A DNA stretch of 63,993 nt from CAYYJS01 sp964472315 (lineage in GTDB: Bacteria; Verrucomicrobiota; Kiritimatiellia; UBA8416): the NCBI GenBank assembly GCA_964472315.1, contig CAYYJS010000017.1:1-63993 (forward strand), written 5' to 3'. The notes under the pieces are model-generated. The model was not told the origin of the DNA. It did no database searches and was given only the letters and a program-made list of their open reading frames with translations. Every line of letters begins with the position of its first letter. Positions within the stretch are counted from its first letter, which is position 1. Made by a program: the position numbers and the translations under genes. This document shows positions 8,222 through 18,960 of this stretch, one piece after another.

Positions 8222-11200
8222 TCAGGGGGCGGGCGGCAGGAGCTTGGCGGCTTCGTCGGCGACGGCGCCGGTCGCGTGCCGCGTGGCGTTGCGCAAGAAC
8301 AGCGTTCCCAGGTCGCCGTATGCGCGGATGGCGGTTTTCGCCTGACCGGCGACGTTGGCGTCCTTCGACGCCAGATCCTGGATATGCTTGCGCAGAACGG
8401 CCAGTTCCGCGGGCCAGGCGCGCGTGTGGATGGCGGGGCTCAGACTCTGGCGGCCGATGCCGGGTCCCTGCCAGTGCACATCGATGTAGTCGTCGTTGAC
8501 CGTTTGTCGATAGATGACCTCGACGGAACGCCAGCCCTTGTCGAGTGCGATCTGGCCCCACCGCTCCTGCCCGACCGCGTTTTCCCAGGTGTCGACAACG
8601 AGACGATCGTCCACCCAGAGGCGCTGGCCATCGTCGGCGCGGACCCAAAATGCGTACTCGCCGGGCGTTTCGACGCGCAGTTGTCCCCGCCATGCGGCGG
8701 AAACATGGTCCTGCGTGGTGTGGGGGAATGCATTCTTGTCGAAACGGATCGAGCTGTCGCGGCGTTCCGTGACGAGCCGATCGAACACGGCGCCTTCGAA
8801 GTAGCGGCCGCGGCAGCCGGGAACGAGCGGCGCGAACGGACCGGCATGCTCGCAGGCCCAGTCGACGGTCGCGGGATCGGCGGACGAGAGCATGCGCTCG
8901 GCCAGCGCGGCCAGACGGTCATGCAGGGACTCGGTCGCCGCGAGCGCATCGAAGGCCTTGGCATCGCCGTTGCATTTCCGCTCCAGGATGGCCATGAGGA
9001 TGGCCAGCCACGGACGTGCGGCGGGGACATCCTCAACCTTTGTCTGAGCGGCCAGCCAGGCGCAGTTGTCGGCGCCGAGATGTCCGGCGAACCGGACGAG
9101 CGCATCGAGGAGCCGCGGCGTGAAAGGCGATGCGGCGTCGCGTCGCAGGCGCTCGACGACGATGTCGGCGGTCGGCTCGTCGCGCAGGATGGCCAGCAGA
9201 TCGAGCGCCTGCCCCGCTGCCGCGTCGGGCATGTGACGCAGCGCGAAACGCAGGAAGGTACGCCCGGTGTCGCCCGCGCCCATGAGTCGTGCGCGTGCCT
9301 CGGCGACGGTCTTGGCATCGGCGGCGGCGAGGGATTGGACGGCGGCGGCGAGGGCGCTTGCCTCGGCGTGCGACGGCGGGCTGGACAGCCAGGTGTCGGC
9401 GAGGCGCTGCCGGGGGACTCCGGAACCCTCGATGTTCACATCGAGCCGACGATCGCCGGCGCCCTGCCGGTAGAGCGCGCGCAGCGGGTGCAAACCCGCT
9501 TCCAGATGAATGGGTCCGGTGCGAAAGTCGGCTTGGACGTCGAGCAGGACGTTGCCGTCCAGTTCCATCGCGAACGACTCACGCGTGGAGCCGTGGAAGA
9601 GGTAGTCGCCGGCGGTAGGGATGTTCAGGAATCCGCTCCAGCGGGCGGAAACGTTGTCCTGCCGGTTCGTGGGGTGGGGGAAGGCGTTGTTGGCGATGGT
9701 CAGATGCGCGTCGCGGCGTGCCGCCACCAGTCTCTCGTGGCCATACCCGTCGAAGCAAACGCCCTGAAGGCCCTTCGCGTCTGGTACGAAAGGCGTCCCG
9801 AATGCGGCGGCGCGAATCACGACGTTGCTGTCCGCCGATGCCGCCGCGCGGGCGACATGGTTCGACAGCCGCGCAAAGGCGTCCGGTTCGGCGAGATACG
9901 CGTCGAACGCGGGCGCCGAGCCGCCGCAGCGCTGTTGCAGCACGCCGCACAGCACGGAAGCGGCGAAAGGCATGGCCGGTTCGGCATCGCTTCCGATCCG
10001 CGCGAGAAGCGCGTTGCACATGGGCGCGTCAATGTAGGCGGCCATATCCCGCGCGGCGCCTGTCAGTTCGGGGACGATGGGCGAATCCGACGCCTCGGTC
10101 GCCAGTCGTGCCAGAAGCGCGAGGTGGACGCGCGGGTCGCGACGGACGACGAGATCCCGTGTCGCCGCCAACGCGAGCGCCGCGTGGCCGTCCCGAATGG
10201 CCCGGTACAAGAGGGCGCGGCCGACATCGCCGGCGCCTCGCACCGCGCGAAACGCCGCCACACGCCGGTCCTCCGCTTCGGACACGAGGTTCGTCATCCG
10301 GTCCGTCAGGGCAAGCACGTCATCCGGACGGGGATAGGCGTGGAGCGGCAGCGCAAAAGTCTTGCCGAAGCCGGCGCCCTCCCACGCCAGGTAGACCCGT
10401 GAGTCGCCCGCGGTTTGTGTGTAGTCCAGGCGGAGGGTGTGCGGCCCTGGTGTGAGCGTCACCGTTGGGCCGACCTCGCGCCATCCGGCCGTTTCGAGAA
10501 TCGTCTTGTCATCCACGATCAGCGTGGCGGAATCGTCGGCGGCCACGAAGACGCGATAGTCGCCCGCGCGCGGCACTCGCAACAGGCCCTGCCAGCGTAT
10601 GGCGAGGTCGTCCTGCCGCCCGTTCGGCGTCGGGAACCCACGCGATCCCTGATAATTGATGCCGGCGTCGATCCAGGTGGCAGTCGGCGTTCCGGCGAAG
10701 CGCGCATTCTCGAAGTAGTCCGCCTGCAAGCCATCCATCGACAGGTCCATGTGGATCGCGTCCGCGCAGGCGCGTGCGACCAGGTCGCGGGCCCCCGATG
10801 ACAGCATCCGTTCGACATACAGACGCAGGGTCGTGTAGGCGTCGGGAACGGCCAGCAGCGTGTTGAAACGGGCGACGTCGCGTTCGCAGCGCTGGGCGAA
10901 GCAACGCGCGAGGGGCGCGGTCAGCCCATGGTTGGCCATACCCTTGTCCGCGGCCAGCAGGCCGTGGCACCGCGTCAACTGGGCGGCGCTCAGCAGGGAC
11001 TGCATGTCGGCGAGCGCCGAGCCGACCGCACGGGAGAAGGCGGGATCGCCGTCCCGTGCGAGGCGGTCGAGCAGGATGGATACGGCGTTCGTATCGGCGG
11101 CGGTGCCCAGCGCGGCCGCGGCGCCGGCGGCGATCGGCATGGCGGCATCGCGCACGGCCAGGCGGAGGAAAATCAGCCCGGTATCCCCGGCTCGCCGCAA

Positions 11201-11632
11201 CGTCGCCGCGGCTTCGTGCGCGACGGTGTCCTGCGCGGCGCCGAGTTGCTCGACGGCATAGAGAAGCTCGGAGGCTTCGCGTTTCGCTTGGAGCAGGTGC
11301 GTGGCCAGCGCAGCCAGCGCCTGCGTACTCTCGGAATCCCGAAACATGGCGCGCGATTCACGGCACAGCGTCAGAGCCGCCGTGAAGTCCGCATCCTGCT
11401 CGAGCGCCCGTATCCGGGCAACGACAGCATCCAGAGAGACGGGGTCCGCGGCCGCGGTGGCGTCGATGACATTGGTCGGGAGGGTGACCTCGACGACGTT
11501 GCCCGGGGGGGTGGTGTCGGCGGGGGCGTTCGTGCCGGGCGTGGCTTGTGGCGGTTCGGCGGGCCGGCCGCAGCCGACGACGAGGAGAAGCGCGGCAAAC
11601 AGGTTCGTGCGTAGTTTCATACGGTTCTTCAT
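8222..11632 (-). CDS. Giant lipoprotein with three PA14 domains and helical repeats
   Basis: A 1136-residue predicted lipoprotein: the lipobox LVVGC places the acylated Cys at 21, followed by a Pro/Thr-rich linker. Three PA14-like beta-sandwiches lie at about 298-425, 620-735 and 938-1060, each with the typical pattern GL(Q)ADYF...W.G.L.VP..GDY.F...ADD...L..D. Between them are Ala-rich helical stretches of HEAT-like character, each containing a GDTG-type turn (for example RRAGDTGLIFLRLA). PA14 domains bind carbohydrate or act as insert modules in adhesins and glycosidases; no catalytic domain is evident. The result is a long envelope-anchored rod that may bind glycans. It is divergent from clpB, and nothing nearby suggests a partner. 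Confidence 0.8.
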   Translation of the reverse strand: MKNRMKLRTNLFAALLLVVGCGRPAEPPQATPGTNAPADTTPPGNVVEVTLPTNVIDATAAADPVSLDAVVARIRALEQDADFTAALTLCRESRAMFRDSESTQALAALATHLLQAKREASELLYAVEQLGAAQDTVAHEAAATLRRAGDTGLIFLRLAVRDAAMPIAAGAAAALGTAADTNAVSILLDRLARDGDPAFSRAVGSALADMQSLLSAAQLTRCHGLLAADKGMANHGLTAPLARCFAQRCERDVARFNTLLAVPDAYTTLRLYVERMLSSGARDLVARACADAIHMDLSMDGLQADYFENARFAGTPTATWIDAGINYQGSRGFPTPNGRQDDLAIRWQGLLRVPRAGDYRVFVAADDSATLIVDDKTILETAGWREVGPTVTLTPGPHTLRLDYTQTAGDSRVYLAWEGAGFGKTFALPLHAYPRPDDVLALTDRMTNLVSEAEDRRVAAFRAVRGAGDVGRALLYRAIRDGHAALALAATRDLVVRRDPRVHLALLARLATEASDSPIVPELTGAARDMAAYIDAPMCNALLARIGSDAEPAMPFAASVLCGVLQQRCGGSAPAFDAYLAEPDAFARLSNHVARAAASADSNVVIRAAAFGTPFVPDAKGLQGVCFDGYGHERLVAARRDAHLTIANNAFPHPTNRQDNVSARWSGFLNIPTAGDYLFHGSTRESFAMELDGNVLLDVQADFRTGPIHLEAGLHPLRALYRQGAGDRRLDVNIEGSGVPRQRLADTWLSSPPSHAEASALAAAVQSLAAADAKTVAEARARLMGAGDTGRTFLRFALRHMPDAAAGQALDLLAILRDEPTADIVVERLRRDAASPFTPRLLDALVRFAGHLGADNCAWLAAQTKVEDVPAARPWLAILMAILERKCNGDAKAFDALAATESLHDRLAALAERMLSSADPATVDWACEHAGPFAPLVPGCRGRYFEGAVFDRLVTERRDSSIRFDKNAFPHTTQDHVSAAWRGQLRVETPGEYAFWVRADDGQRLWVDDRLVVDTWENAVGQERWGQIALDKGWRSVEVIYRQTVNDDYIDVHWQGPGIGRQSLSPAIHTRAWPAELAVLRKHIQDLASKDANVAGQAKTAIRAYGDLGTLFLRNATRHATGAVADEAAKLLPPAP

Positions 11633-12058
11633 GCGTGGCGTTCCTGTGTTCTTCCGGTTTCGGGACGTCGTCTTACCCGAGCGGCGACGGATCGGGTGAC
11701 ATGTTTCAAGTCCCTACAATGCCAGATATGGAGGCGGGCGGCAAGGGATAGACGTGCGGAGCGAAGAGCCGCTGGGGGGCGGGTGGGGATCGGCTAGTTG
11801 CTATTGGAGGTGGCCTGGCGGGCAACTGTGATCAAGTCTTTCCAGCAACCGACAGTGCGCGTTTACCACGCGGGAGGGGTGTAATGACGCAGTTACGGAA
11901 TGTCGGTGAGTCAAGATGGCGCTGTCATTTGTCATGCACTTGAGTTGTAATTCACCGCGAATTAACGACATACGGTGATTTAACTGGTGTGGCATGAGTA
12001 TTGCATCCATTCCTATGGAAGGTGGATAAATCTCTTTGCCTGGAGAGGAGCGACTAAC
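11633..12058. other. Divergent intergenic region upstream of clpB and the PA14 lipoprotein
   Basis: About 430 nt with visibly lower G+C than its surroundings, especially 11880-12040. It should carry promoters for both flanking genes. I see no CIRCE element. CTTGAGT (11939-11945) is identical to one half of the HAIR operator used by HspR elsewhere, and AGTCAAG (11909-11915) is a one-mismatch inverse copy, but the spacing differs from a real HAIR site. A 19-codon reading frame (11884-11943) with GGGAGGGG upstream could be a leader peptide; support is weak. Confidence 0.4.
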
Positions 12059-14665
<2,607 letters not shown>

Positions 14666-14830
14666 CTGATGGCCTGCGCTACGTGAGCGGTGGAGTAAGT
14701 GTCCCGTTCAAGAATGGGTTTGACTGTGTGGCAACGCTGTGCGGAGCCGTTCGGTGGCAAGGGGAGCGGCGGCCAACACGGAATGTCCAATGACCAATTA
14801 TGGGCCTTGCCGAGATTCGCATCGGTCTGC

Positions 14831-14858
14831 TTGCGGAATCCGGGAAAGACGGTATGAT
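14831..14858 (+). promoter_or_regulatory. Candidate sigma-70-type promoter of the NSS symporter operon
   Basis: TTGCGG (14831-14836), a 16-nt spacer and TATGAT (14853-14858) lie about 41 nt upstream of the symporter start. The -10 matches the consensus at 5 of 6 positions and the -35 at 4 of 6. Assignment is by eye only. Confidence 0.45.
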
Positions 14859-14899
14859 GCGGAGCGAGTCGGGCAACCCTGAACGTGGCAGGTGGCGAT

Positions 14900-16474
14900 A
14901 TGGCAAGAGAGTCCTGGGGATCGCGGGTCGGCGCCATTCTGGCGGTGACGGGCAGCGCCGTCGGTTTGGGCAACTTCCTCCGGTTTCCAGGGCAGGCCGC
15001 GCAATACGGCGGCGGGGCGTTTCTCATTCCCTACCTGGTGGCGTTCCTGCTGGTCGGCATGCCGCTGGCCTGGGTCGAATGGTCGCTGGGCCGGTTCGGC
15101 GGGGCGTGCGGCCACAGTTCGGCGCCTGGCATCTTCCGGGCCGTGACCGGCAGACGCGGGGCCTCCTACATCGGCGTGCTCGGTGTGCTGATGCCGGTGA
15201 TGATCTACACCTACTACTCCTTCGTCGAAGCCTGGTGTCTGGCCTACGCGTGGGATTTCATGGTCGGGCATTTCGCCGGGTTCGGCAGCGATGCGGCACG
15301 GATCGGCGCCTACTTCGAGTCGTCCGTCGGGGCGGCGGCCAACGGCCAGGTGTTTCATGGCCCCGCCGCGCGGATGTTCGTCTTTCTGGCCGTCTGCTTC
15401 ATCCTCAACTTCGTCTTGATCTACCGCGGGGTGTCGCGGGGCATCGAGAGGTTCTGCAATGTGGCCATGCCGCTGCTGGTGGTGTGCGCCATCGTCGTGC
15501 TCGTGCGCGTGCTGACGCTGCCGCATCATCCCGACCACCCGGAGCAGTCGATCATCAACGGTCTGGGATACATGTGGAACCCGTCGAAGCCGGGGGAGAC
15601 GCTGCTGCAGACGCTCGCGCGTCCGGAGGTGTGGCTGGCGGCGACCGGGCAGATCTTCTTCAGTATGTCCGTCGGCTTCGGCCTGATTCTGACATACGCC
15701 AGTTATCTGAAACCCGATGACGATGTGGCGCTGTCGTCGTTGACCGCCGCCGCCGGAAACGGTTTCTGCGAGGTCGTTCTCGGCGGGATGATCGCCATTC
15801 CGGCGGCCTTCGTCTTCCTCGGTCCGGCCGTGATCGCCAATCCGCCCGGGACGTTCGGCATGGGTTTCGTGACCCTGCCACACGTGTTCAACCAGATGCC
15901 CGCGGGAGGTTTCTTCGGCTTCCTGTTCTTCCTGCTGCTGTTTATCGCCGCGCTCACCAGTTCGCTATCGATGCTGCAGCCGGCGATCGCCCTGCTGGAG
16001 GAAGGCCTGAATATCGGCCGCAAGCCGTCGGTGGCGATCCTGGGTTTCATCACGGCGGTGGGAACGCTGTTCATCGTCTACTTCTCCAAGGGCTTTACGG
16101 CGCTCGACACGATCGATTTCTGGATGGCCAATTTCTTCATCTTCATCATGGCGACGCTGCAGGTGTTGCTGTTCGGCTGGTGGATCGGCATCGACAAAGG
16201 CATGGAGGAACTCAAGCGCGGCGCCGAGATACGTCTGCCGCCAGGGTTGCGGTTCGTCCTCAAGTACGTGGCGCCGCTATACCTGCTGGTCGTGTTCGGG
16301 ATGTGGTGCTGGCAGAGCCTTCCCGATCGCCTGCGGGCGATCCGGACCCCTCCGGAAGGCGAGCCGCCGGTGGTGTTGATGTCGATCGGACTCATCCTCA
16401 TCGTGGGGGTGTTCTTCATGCTGGTGATCGCGGCGGCGAACCGCCGGTGGGACCTGAAGGAGGGCGCGAAATGA
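14900..16474 (+). CDS. Neurotransmitter:sodium symporter (NSS/SNF family) transporter
   Basis: A 524-residue, roughly 12-TM inner-membrane transporter that should couple uptake of an amino acid or related amine to the sodium gradient. The NSS signature is clear at the start: GSAVGLGNFLRFPGQA then GGGAFLIPY in TM1-TM2, the unwound-helix/Na+ site region in LeuT-type proteins. Later helices include GQIFFSMSVGFGLILTYASY (TM6 region) and a Ser/Leu-rich TM8. I chose ATG 14900 with AGGTGG upstream; a GTG at 14885 is possible. It overlaps by 4 nt (ATGA) a 49-codon gene for a MetS-like small subunit, a pairing known from MetP/MetS of Corynebacterium, so methionine or alanine are plausible but unproven substrates. 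Confidence 0.93.
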   Translation: MARESWGSRVGAILAVTGSAVGLGNFLRFPGQAAQYGGGAFLIPYLVAFLLVGMPLAWVEWSLGRFGGACGHSSAPGIFRAVTGRRGASYIGVLGVLMPVMIYTYYSFVEAWCLAYAWDFMVGHFAGFGSDAARIGAYFESSVGAAANGQVFHGPAARMFVFLAVCFILNFVLIYRGVSRGIERFCNVAMPLLVVCAIVVLVRVLTLPHHPDHPEQSIINGLGYMWNPSKPGETLLQTLARPEVWLAATGQIFFSMSVGFGLILTYASYLKPDDDVALSSLTAAAGNGFCEVVLGGMIAIPAAFVFLGPAVIANPPGTFGMGFVTLPHVFNQMPAGGFFGFLFFLLLFIAALTSSLSMLQPAIALLEEGLNIGRKPSVAILGFITAVGTLFIVYFSKGFTALDTIDFWMANFFIFIMATLQVLLFGWWIGIDKGMEELKRGAEIRLPPGLRFVLKYVAPLYLLVVFGMWCWQSLPDRLRAIRTPPEGEPPVVLMSIGLILIVGVFFMLVIAAANRRWDLKEGAK

Positions 16475-16620
16475 CGCCGGGCGGATGGATCATGCTGGTG
16501 TTGGGAGTGGGGGGGATGACCGGTCTGCTCGCGTGGTGCGTCTACAAAGTGCTTGCGACGCCGGGATCGGCGGCGCATCTGCACGCGCAGCCCGACATCG
16601 ATACGCACGATCGGGAGTAA
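16471..16620 (+). CDS. MetS-like small subunit of an NSS transporter
   Basis: A 49-residue single-TM protein: a short N-terminus, membrane helix at about 6-27 (WIMLVLGVGGMTGLLAWCVY), then a polar tail ending HDRE. It overlaps the symporter gene by 4 nt (ATGA), with AAGGAGGGCG upstream inside the symporter frame. Small single-pass partners of this kind (methionine/alanine importer small subunit family) are encoded directly after bacterial NSS genes and are needed for transport in the Corynebacterium case. The identification rests on size, topology and position more than on sequence identity. Confidence 0.75.
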   Translation: MTPGGWIMLVLGVGGMTGLLAWCVYKVLATPGSAAHLHAQPDIDTHDRE

Positions 16621-16622
16621 CC

Positions 16623-17432
16623 GTGATACGCGCGATTCAGATGCTTGCGGCGGGCGCGGCGATCGTCGGGGCGGCCGTCCCGCGGGTCGACGTGGCCGCG
16701 CCGGAGACAGCCGCGCCGCCAGTCGAAGTGGTCACCTACATGACGCGCACCGCGGGCGCGCCGGACGGTCCGATTGAGGAACGCGTGCGGATGACGATCG
16801 GCCAGGTCAGCAACGATGTCGTTACCGTGTACACCTCGCAACGGGCCGATGGGTGCGAGACCGCCACGATCGTGATGGGTACGAACGGCATGCTGGTGGC
16901 GGCCGAGAATGCGTTCGTCGACAACGAGGGGACGACGCGATCCGCCGCACGGATATGGACGGCCGGCGGCACGGTGTTCAGCAGCCGCAGCCGTTCGGGC
17001 GGGCGTGAACGTTTGCGTTCGCGCGCGACGCACGGCCAGGATGTCGTTGCCGATGCCGGACTGCTGGTACGACTGCGCCTGTTCCCGTTCGATACGGCGA
17101 AGCGGCTTGACGTGCTGATGGCGTCGTTCGACCAGCACTTCATCGCGATGCATCTGAGACTGGCCGGTACCGAAACGATCCCAACCGTGCTCGGCGAGCT
17201 GGTCTGCCACCGGATCGAAGGGACCATCGACCTGGTGATCAAGGAGTTCCGGATGACCTACTGGGTTTCGGTCGAGCCGCCGCACCGGTTGATCCGCTAC
17301 GAAGGGAAGCGCGGCTTGTTCCTGTCCCCGGTCTTCGTTACGGAGATCGAGTCGCTGGAGTTGCATGCCCCTGGGACAGCGCCTGATCTTCTCCCTCGCG
17401 AAAGGCCAGCGCCCCCGTCGGACACGCCCTGA
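16623..17432 (+). CDS. Hypothetical exported beta-rich protein
   Basis: A 269-residue protein of unknown function with a hydrophobic N-terminus (MLAAGAAIVGAAV) resembling a signal peptide. The start is GTG at 16623, 2 nt after the preceding stop; ATG 16641 is an alternative. The body alternates hydrophobic and polar residues (VSNDVVTVYTSQ, MTYWVSVEPPHRLIRYEG), consistent with a beta-barrel or lipocalin-like sheet such as DUF3108-type periplasmic proteins; that resemblance is loose. The 3' end runs 95 nt into the convergent oxidoreductase gene. The recognisable fold seems to end near FLSPVFVTEI, so the last ~30 residues may be a disordered tail. Confidence 0.6.
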   Translation: MIRAIQMLAAGAAIVGAAVPRVDVAAPETAAPPVEVVTYMTRTAGAPDGPIEERVRMTIGQVSNDVVTVYTSQRADGCETATIVMGTNGMLVAAENAFVDNEGTTRSAARIWTAGGTVFSSRSRSGGRERLRSRATHGQDVVADAGLLVRLRLFPFDTAKRLDVLMASFDQHFIAMHLRLAGTETIPTVLGELVCHRIEGTIDLVIKEFRMTYWVSVEPPHRLIRYEGKRGLFLSPVFVTEIESLELHAPGTAPDLLPRERPAPPSDTP

Positions 17433-18960
17433 CGCATTCCTCCGCGGAGATGGTCAAACCACGTTCGAGCGGTTCGCCGAAGGGAACGCCGATGCGGGTG
17501 TCCATGCCCCGGTTGACGAAGCTCAGTCCGAGCGGTTCGTTCCGCTCGCGCGCGATCTGGACGCAGATGCCACAGGAGACGCATTTGCCCTGCTCGAACA
17601 GGAGTGAGGGGTGCGAGCGCACCTGCTCGAAGCCCCGCCGTGTTTCCGGTTTGAAGCGCTGCTGCCGGGCGTCGTAGCGCCCGGCGTACCGGCGCAGTCG
17701 GCACGTCGCCGGTTTGCGGCAGTCGCAGTGCAGACAGCGCGACGCCTCGCGCGTCGCCTCCTGCGGCGTAAACCCGACGCCGGCCGCGCCGCCCTTCGGC
17801 GCGACGCGCGCGGCCGCGGAACCTTCCTTCAGGACCGGTTCGTGCTCCGCTTCCTGGAGCTTGCCGATGACCGAGTTGAAGTCCCTGGCCGGGCCGGTAA
17901 CCGCGAGGCCGCGCAGATACTGGTCGACGGATGCCGCCAGATCCTTGCCATCGCCCACCGCGCGTACGGTCAGCTTGGCCGGCGTCACGGCGGCGCCGCC
18001 GGTGAAGACGCCCGCGACCGGCGTGGCATAGGTCGCGGCATCGACGGCCAGCCCGCGCTTGGCATACGGCAGGCCGAGGGTCTGCGCGGCCGCGGCATCG
18101 AGGGGGCCGGTCGCCACGACCACGGCGTCGAAAGACGCGCGCAGCTCGTCGAACGGGGTATCCACGCCGATGCGGATGCCGCCGCGGAACGTCACCCCCA
18201 GGCGCAGTACCTGCGCCAACTCGGCATCCAGCACATCGCGCGGCAGACGCTGTGCGGGCACCGCCGTGCGCAACGCGCCGCCGGGCTCGTCGTGTTCGTC
18301 GAATAGCGTGCAGGCGTGGCCCCGGATGCGGAGATAGTACGCGGCCGCCAGGCCGGTCGGACCGGCACCGACGATGGCGATACGTTTGCCGGTTGCCGGC
18401 GCGCAGTCCGGACGGAAGGGGTCGGCGCGGGCCAGATCTTCGTCGGCGACGAACCGCTTGAGCAGACAGATCGATACGGCTTCGTCCGCCTGTTTCCGTC
18501 GGCAGCCGGCCTCGCAGGGCGCCGGGCAGATGCGGCCGAGCACGGCGGGCAGCGCGATGTCGCGTTTGACCGTCACCAACGCCTCATGGAACTGGAGCGC
18601 GCCGATCTGGCGGATCATCAGGGGAATGTTCATATGCGCGGGGCAGACGCGGTGGCACGGGCCTTCGCAGTCGCCGACATGGTCGCTCAGCAGCAGTTCC
18701 AGGGCCGCCTGGCGCGCGGCGGTCACCGCGGCCGTGTCGGATTCGATGGTCATGCCTTCGGCGGCCCGCGCCGAGCAGGACGGCAGCATCTTGCCGGACG
18801 TGGCGTCCCGGACGACGCATACCATGCAGGATGTGAAATGAGGGGCGCCCGGACGATGGCAGATCGTCGGGATCTCGATACCGGCCGCCGTGGCGGCATC
18901 CAGGACCGTCGCGCCGTCGGGTACGGTGACGGAACGACCGTCTATGCTGAGTGTGGGCAT
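17338..18960 (-). CDS. 2Fe-2S/4Fe-4S GltD-like flavoprotein lacking the NAD(P) domain
   Basis: A 540-residue iron-sulfur flavoprotein. An N-terminal [2Fe-2S] ferredoxin domain (1-80, Cys in CHRPGAPHFTSCMVCV and a later Cys) leads into a GltD-type double-cluster region (about 95-165: DCEGPCHRVCPAH, GRICPAPCEAGC). An FAD dinucleotide fold follows (VGAGPTGLAAAYYL, about 195) and then a C-terminal ferredoxin pair (CVSCGIC, ECVRACPTGA). Only about 120 residues separate the FAD GxGxxG from the closing GVFTGGAAV motif. In GltD or NfnB a full pyridine-nucleotide Rossmann domain (GGGNTAMD-type motif) lies between these, and I cannot find one. The usual Asp of the closing GGD motif is Ala here. NADH oxidation would then fall to the NuoF-like partner, whose gene it overlaps by 19 nt. 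Confidence 0.8.
   Translation of the reverse strand: MPTLSIDGRSVTVPDGATVLDAATAAGIEIPTICHRPGAPHFTSCMVCVVRDATSGKMLPSCSARAAEGMTIESDTAAVTAARQAALELLLSDHVGDCEGPCHRVCPAHMNIPLMIRQIGALQFHEALVTVKRDIALPAVLGRICPAPCEAGCRRKQADEAVSICLLKRFVADEDLARADPFRPDCAPATGKRIAIVGAGPTGLAAAYYLRIRGHACTLFDEHDEPGGALRTAVPAQRLPRDVLDAELAQVLRLGVTFRGGIRIGVDTPFDELRASFDAVVVATGPLDAAAAQTLGLPYAKRGLAVDAATYATPVAGVFTGGAAVTPAKLTVRAVGDGKDLAASVDQYLRGLAVTGPARDFNSVIGKLQEAEHEPVLKEGSAAARVAPKGGAAGVGFTPQEATREASRCLHCDCRKPATCRLRRYAGRYDARQQRFKPETRRGFEQVRSHPSLLFEQGKCVSCGICVQIARERNEPLGLSFVNRGMDTRIGVPFGEPLERGLTISAEECVRACPTGALAFREGEDQALSQGHATPATRSP

Noticed and set aside
7997..10402. 801-codon plus-strand frame opposite the VWA and PA14 genes
   Set aside because: Arg/Gly/Ala-rich shadow frame spanning two real minus-strand genes and their intergenic gap; no domain or start signal.
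11939..11960. Complete HAIR or CIRCE heat-shock operator upstream of clpB
   Set aside because: Only one HAIR half matches; the second half at the required spacing does not, and no CIRCE palindrome is present.
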